Positions 60,917 to 64,000 of a DNA stretch of 64,000 nt are shown here, in pieces. A model generated the notes under the pieces. It searched no databases. It was not told where the DNA came from and saw only the letters and a program-made list of their open reading frames with translations. Position numbers and translations under genes: made by a program. The stretch lies in assembly GCA_002381185.1 (NCBI GenBank), contig DFOA01000003.1:63969-127968 (forward strand). The letters run 5' to 3'. The stretch comes from Firmicutes bacterium UBA3553. GTDB taxonomy: Bacteria > Bacillota > Clostridia > Tissierellales > Sedimentibacteraceae. Numbering within the stretch: position 1 is the first letter of the stretch; each line of letters begins with the position of its first letter.

Positions 60917-62953
60917 GTGAATGTAATTAAACGTTTCATAATTAGAAAAGATAAAAAAGACTCAAAAAAAAGCATTACCAGAGAAATATTAAGAATAAGT
61001 GTAATTATCCTAATACTGACGATTGCAGTTACTTCAACGTACACATTATTCAGCTTAAATAGTATGGTGTTTCAGGTTTCCATAGAAAAAGCCGAGACTT
61101 CCATAAAATTAGTTGAATCAGAACTTCAAACATTAAAAAATGAAATTGAAGAATACGCAACACAGGTATCAACAAATCAAGTTATTATAGATTCGGCTAA
61201 AAACAAAAATTCAGGCAATATTCAAGTTTACATAGATAACTTGAAAGAAAATACTTCTAAAATCAGCAACATTACAGTAACTGATGCAAAAGGCAAAATT
61301 ATTGCAAGTACCAACAGTGATAATAAAACAGGGCAGGACATATCAGGCATCACAGTAATAAAGGCTGCCCTAGGGGGAAAATACGGTTCAGATATAGGAA
61401 AAGGGGCATCTGATTACTTTTCTGCAAATGCGGTTTTGCCGATTTATAACAATAACACTGTTACAGGCGTAGTAATAGCAGACTACAACCTTGAAGAAAC
61501 AAAATTTCTTGATAATATGAAGTCCTATGTCAACAATGATATTACAATATTTGAAAATGATGTAAGAGTAAATACTACGGTTATTCAAGACGGAAAAAGA
61601 ATAATAGGAACAAAGCTTGATTCTGAAATAGCTGACACCGTAATAAAAAACAAGAAAGCATACATAGGAAAAACCAAGGTATTCGGAAAATCATATATAA
61701 CTGTATATAAACCTATTCTTTCCTTTGATGGGAATGTCGCCGGAGTTCTATTTTCAGGAAGCGATCATTCAATTGTAGAGAAGCAGATAATCCAAGAAGT
61801 AATACTTATTGTCATAGCAGGCATACTATCGGTTGCTGCAAGTATTTTCATACTACAAAGGTACTTCAAATTACGGGTTAATTCTCCTTTAGACAGCGTG
61901 GTTGCTGCCGCAAGGGCTGTTGAGACCGGAGAAATTAATGAAGAGGTAATCAGCCAGCTTCAGATGATAACAGCTAATAATGAAATAGGCTCACTTGCAC
62001 GTTCCATGGAAGTAGCTGTAAGCTCTGTAAGACAGCTTGAAGAAAGTATTAACGGCTATGAAAATGCATTTTCTCGCCATGATTTAACATATACTTCCGA
62101 TTCATCAATCCACAGCGGAATTTACTTAACTATAGTTAAAATTATGGATAAATTATTTTCTGAGCTGCGTAATATATTGATTGATATAAATCAAGCAGCA
62201 GAAGGCATTGATGCCGGAGCTGAACATGTTGCATCAGCAGCTCAAATGTTAGCCCAAGGAGCGACCGAACAGGCAAGCTCCACACAAGAAATGGCCGCCA
62301 CCATATCAGATATATCAGAACAAGTTAAAAGCGAAGCCTTAAACGCATTTGATGCCGGCAAACTGGCAGAAGTAACTGAAACAGAGGCATTAAAAAGCAG
62401 CAAGTACATGAACCAGATGATGAAAGCAATGGAAGAAATAACTCATACGTCCAAAGAAATTGGAAAGATAATAAAAGCCATCGATGATATTGCTTTCCAA
62501 ACAAATATACTGGCATTAAACGCCGCTGTGGAGGCTGCAAGAGCCGGGTTGGCTGGTAAGGGTTTTGCTGTTGTTGCAGATGAAGTAAGAAACCTTGCGT
62601 CTAAAAGTGCCGAAGCAGCTAAAAATACAACCTTGCTGATAGAAAGCTCGACTTCTGCAGTTGAAAAGGGTTATTCAATAGCAAAGGATACAGAACTTTC
62701 CTTAAATACAGTTGTTGATAAGACCAGCAGAACAAATTTATTGATAAATGACATAGCGGAAGTTTCTCAAAAACAAAGTGACAGCATATATCAGGTCAAT
62801 ATAGGTGTTGACCAAATTTCAGGCGTTGTCCAGGCCAATTCAGCAACAGCCGAAGAAATTGCAGCATCCAGCGAAGAGCTGTCAGGACAAGCTAATTCAT
62901 TAAAGGAAATGGTCGGCAAATACAAATTCTACAAGTCATACGAAACTGCTTAA
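60917..62953 (+). CDS. Methyl-accepting chemotaxis protein (transmembrane receptor)
   Basis: 678-aa receptor. First membrane helix about 28-50 (ISVIILILTIAVTSTYTLF). An extracellular dCACHE-like sensor spans about 52-290, second membrane helix about 293-315 (VILIVIAGILSVAASIFIL), then HAMP (about 318-375). A signalling domain (about 420-670) includes the hairpin tip DDIAFQTNILALNAAVEAARAG. It starts with GTG preceded by GGGAGG. A terminator follows. The extracellular ligand cannot be inferred. CheA/CheW genes are not in the window, so this is an orphan receptor. Confidence 0.94.
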   Translation: MNVIKRFIIRKDKKDSKKSITREILRISVIILILTIAVTSTYTLFSLNSMVFQVSIEKAETSIKLVESELQTLKNEIEEYATQVSTNQVIIDSAKNKNSGNIQVYIDNLKENTSKISNITVTDAKGKIIASTNSDNKTGQDISGITVIKAALGGKYGSDIGKGASDYFSANAVLPIYNNNTVTGVVIADYNLEETKFLDNMKSYVNNDITIFENDVRVNTTVIQDGKRIIGTKLDSEIADTVIKNKKAYIGKTKVFGKSYITVYKPILSFDGNVAGVLFSGSDHSIVEKQIIQEVILIVIAGILSVAASIFILQRYFKLRVNSPLDSVVAAARAVETGEINEEVISQLQMITANNEIGSLARSMEVAVSSVRQLEESINGYENAFSRHDLTYTSDSSIHSGIYLTIVKIMDKLFSELRNILIDINQAAEGIDAGAEHVASAAQMLAQGATEQASSTQEMAATISDISEQVKSEALNAFDAGKLAEVTETEALKSSKYMNQMMKAMEEITHTSKEIGKIIKAIDDIAFQTNILALNAAVEAARAGLAGKGFAVVADEVRNLASKSAEAAKNTTLLIESSTSAVEKGYSIAKDTELSLNTVVDKTSRTNLLINDIAEVSQKQSDSIYQVNIGVDQISGVVQANSATAEEIAASSEELSGQANSLKEMVGKYKFYKSYETA

Positions 62954-62974
62954 AAAAAGACATGAGTATTGCTA

Positions 62975-63019
62975 CATAAAAAAACAAATCTCACCGTTTG
63001 ATGAGATTTATTTTTTTAT
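62975..63019. terminator. Bidirectional intrinsic terminator
   Basis: AAATCTCA and TGAGATTT arms with runs of A before and T after; it serves the chemotaxis receptor (plus) and the convergent lipoprotein gene (minus). Confidence 0.88.
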
Positions 63020-63027
63020 GTATTTTA

Positions 63028-63375
63028 TTATTTTTCTGCTAAAGCGTTGTTAACTGCTTCTTTTATAGCGTTGCTTGTTACAGTTGCTCCTGTAATAGCG
63101 TCAACTTCTGTAGAATCTGCTTCAGCTATAAGTTCTGGTAATTGTTCAATAGCATTTGAACCTATGCCCTGAGTTTCGCTGTCGCCAACTGCTTCTACTT
63201 TTGTTATGTCGTCTCCATTTACTGTTACAGTAACAGTAACATCTCCGCCAAATCCTTTAGCTGTACCAGTTAATGTTTTAGCTTCTCCAGCAACAGCCGG
63301 TTCTTCGCCTTTTGAGCATCCTGCAAAGCTAAATAACATCAAAGCTAAAACTAAAAGTAAAGATAATTTTTTCAT
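63028..63375 (-). CDS. FMN-binding domain lipoprotein, single domain
   Basis: 115-aa exported lipoprotein: signal MKKLSLLLVLALMLFSFAGC with lipobox Cys20, then one FMN-binding domain (about 35-112) ending DAITGATVTS. The TGATVT segment fits the ApbE flavinylation motif [ST]GA-x-x-T, so covalent FMN on Thr is expected. It is a paralogue of the first domain of the gene at 1-581. Likely an electron carrier at the outer membrane face. The start at 63375 follows GGAGG; the upstream ATG at 63387 overlaps that site. Confidence 0.85.
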   Translation of the reverse strand: MKKLSLLLVLALMLFSFAGCSKGEEPAVAGEAKTLTGTAKGFGGDVTVTVTVNGDDITKVEAVGDSETQGIGSNAIEQLPELIAEADSTEVDAITGATVTSNAIKEAVNNALAEK

Positions 63376-63554
63376 TACTTCCTCCAAAATTTTATTGTAC
63401 CTTAAAATTGTACCATCATTGGCATAATTTTTAAAGCGAACAAAACATTAAGATTTTATTAACTTTTTACTTAATAAAGCAATACAAATGACAGCCGTAT
63501 CCTTTCTGACAGAGTTTTTTATAAATCTGTTCTTGACTTGCAAGATCATCTTTG

Positions 63555-63824
63555 TCAGCTCATAACCGTAAGAGCTGTCCATGTAGCTGACAAAAAACCA
63601 GATAAATGGTAAGCACTCAATACAGCGCTTACAAAATTAACAATATATACCCTGCTGCATTTTATAAAATAATTTGTGTCCAGCTCGGTTAATATCCAGG
63701 ACAGGGAATTCGGCACTTTTGCCGCATAGACACCGTAGGGGCAGGTGTGTGATGATTTAACTGCTTCAAGCATATGTTTTTTAGGCATTGCATTTGTATA
63801 CATTTGATGCGTATATGTATACAT
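63555..63824 (-). pseudogene. Possible LytTR response-regulator remnant
   Basis: 89 aa of open frame whose centre (SLSWILTELDTNYFIKCSRVYIVNF) resembles the LytTR DNA-binding domain core, including the usual F-x-K/R-x-S-x-x-V-N-x pattern. The N-terminal receiver and the normal C-terminus (S-R-R-Y type ending) are absent, and upstream sequence to 64000 contains stops in all useful frames. The rest of 63376-64000 holds nothing else I recognise. Low confidence; it may be a short real gene. Confidence 0.3.
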
Positions 63825-64000
63825 TTGGAAAATGTGATTATTTCAATGTAAATTCAAGCTGTTTCGAAATGAAGATGCAGTTCGCGAAGTAAAGTTCGAA
63901 AAAATTCAACCTCATTTTGAATGTATATACAGCATTCTAATCGTCAAGAGTTTTAAGATCTGCCAGCCTCGAAACCGATATTGAATATGTTTCTGCAAAC

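Overview
The window is AT-rich DNA from a low-G+C Gram-positive anaerobe. Evidence: strong Shine-Dalgarno sites (GGAGG), consensus sigma-A promoters, T-box leaders, a SpoVB-type flippase, primosome DnaD/DnaC-like proteins, an SLH-anchored surface protein, a glycyl radical enzyme and butyrate kinase/phosphotransbutyrylase. Class Clostridia or Tissierellia is a confident inference. A Sedimentibacter-like amino-acid or aromatic fermenter is only a guess. No rRNA, tRNA, CRISPR array, insertion sequence or complete prophage was seen.

Layout. 1-4.7 kb: FMN-binding lipoprotein (cut by the window edge), secreted beta-propeller protein, DUF1540 protein and membrane metalloprotease. 5-10.8 kb: glutaminase, then a dipeptide module (enolase-superfamily dipeptide epimerase, PepV dipeptidase, class-A-beta-lactamase-like hydrolase, permease). 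11-14.5 kb: DUF3870 protein and a large SLH/beta-helix/C39-peptidase surface protein. 14.7-17.6 kb: csoR-copA copper operon with a clear operator/promoter and a chaperone domain that has its own ribosome-binding site inside the 3' end of copA. 17.8-19 kb: ferredoxin-type aldo/keto reductase.

19-43.5 kb is the metabolic core. Cassette A (AtoE-type transporter, 3-hydroxyacyl-CoA-dehydrogenase-family protein, BKACE/DUF849 enzyme) is preceded by a near-consensus sigma-54 promoter and palindromic activator sites. Its probable PAS-AAA+ activator gene lies just upstream. Next come a glycyl radical enzyme with a non-canonical Cys-Val-Val-Pro active-site loop, its activase and an XRE-cupin regulator. 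After two unrelated membrane-protein genes comes cassette B: two MFS carriers, thiolase, LysR regulator, phosphotransbutyrylase, a second BKACE, butyrate kinase and a crotonase-fold protein that keeps all five active-site residues of 6-oxocamphor hydrolase, a beta-diketone C-C hydrolase. htpG, an unknown gene and an SDR reductase follow. Together the cassettes could ferment a cyclic 1,3-diketone (for example reduced phloroglucinol or resorcinol) to acetyl-CoA, acetate and butyrate with ATP formation. This is a hypothesis.

43.6-48.5 kb: branched-chain amino-acid genes ilvN-ilvC-ilvB and, divergently, ilvA. Each unit sits behind its own T-box leader with an apparent AUC (Ile) specifier, and the two promoters share a 34-bp perfect palindrome. 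48.5-55.5 kb: housekeeping genes (CBS/DRTGG pyrophosphatase, dnaC-like, dnaD-like, LysM/M23 peptidase, HD protein, long HPF). 55.5-56.3 kb: a non-coding AT-rich gap with two inverted pairs of DnaA-box-like sequences. 56.3-64 kb: DUF523 protein, an encapsulin with encapsulated ferritin, a lone holin-like protein, HD-GYP protein, winged-helix (AlkZ-related) protein, chemotaxis receptor, a second FMN-binding lipoprotein and a possible LytTR remnant.
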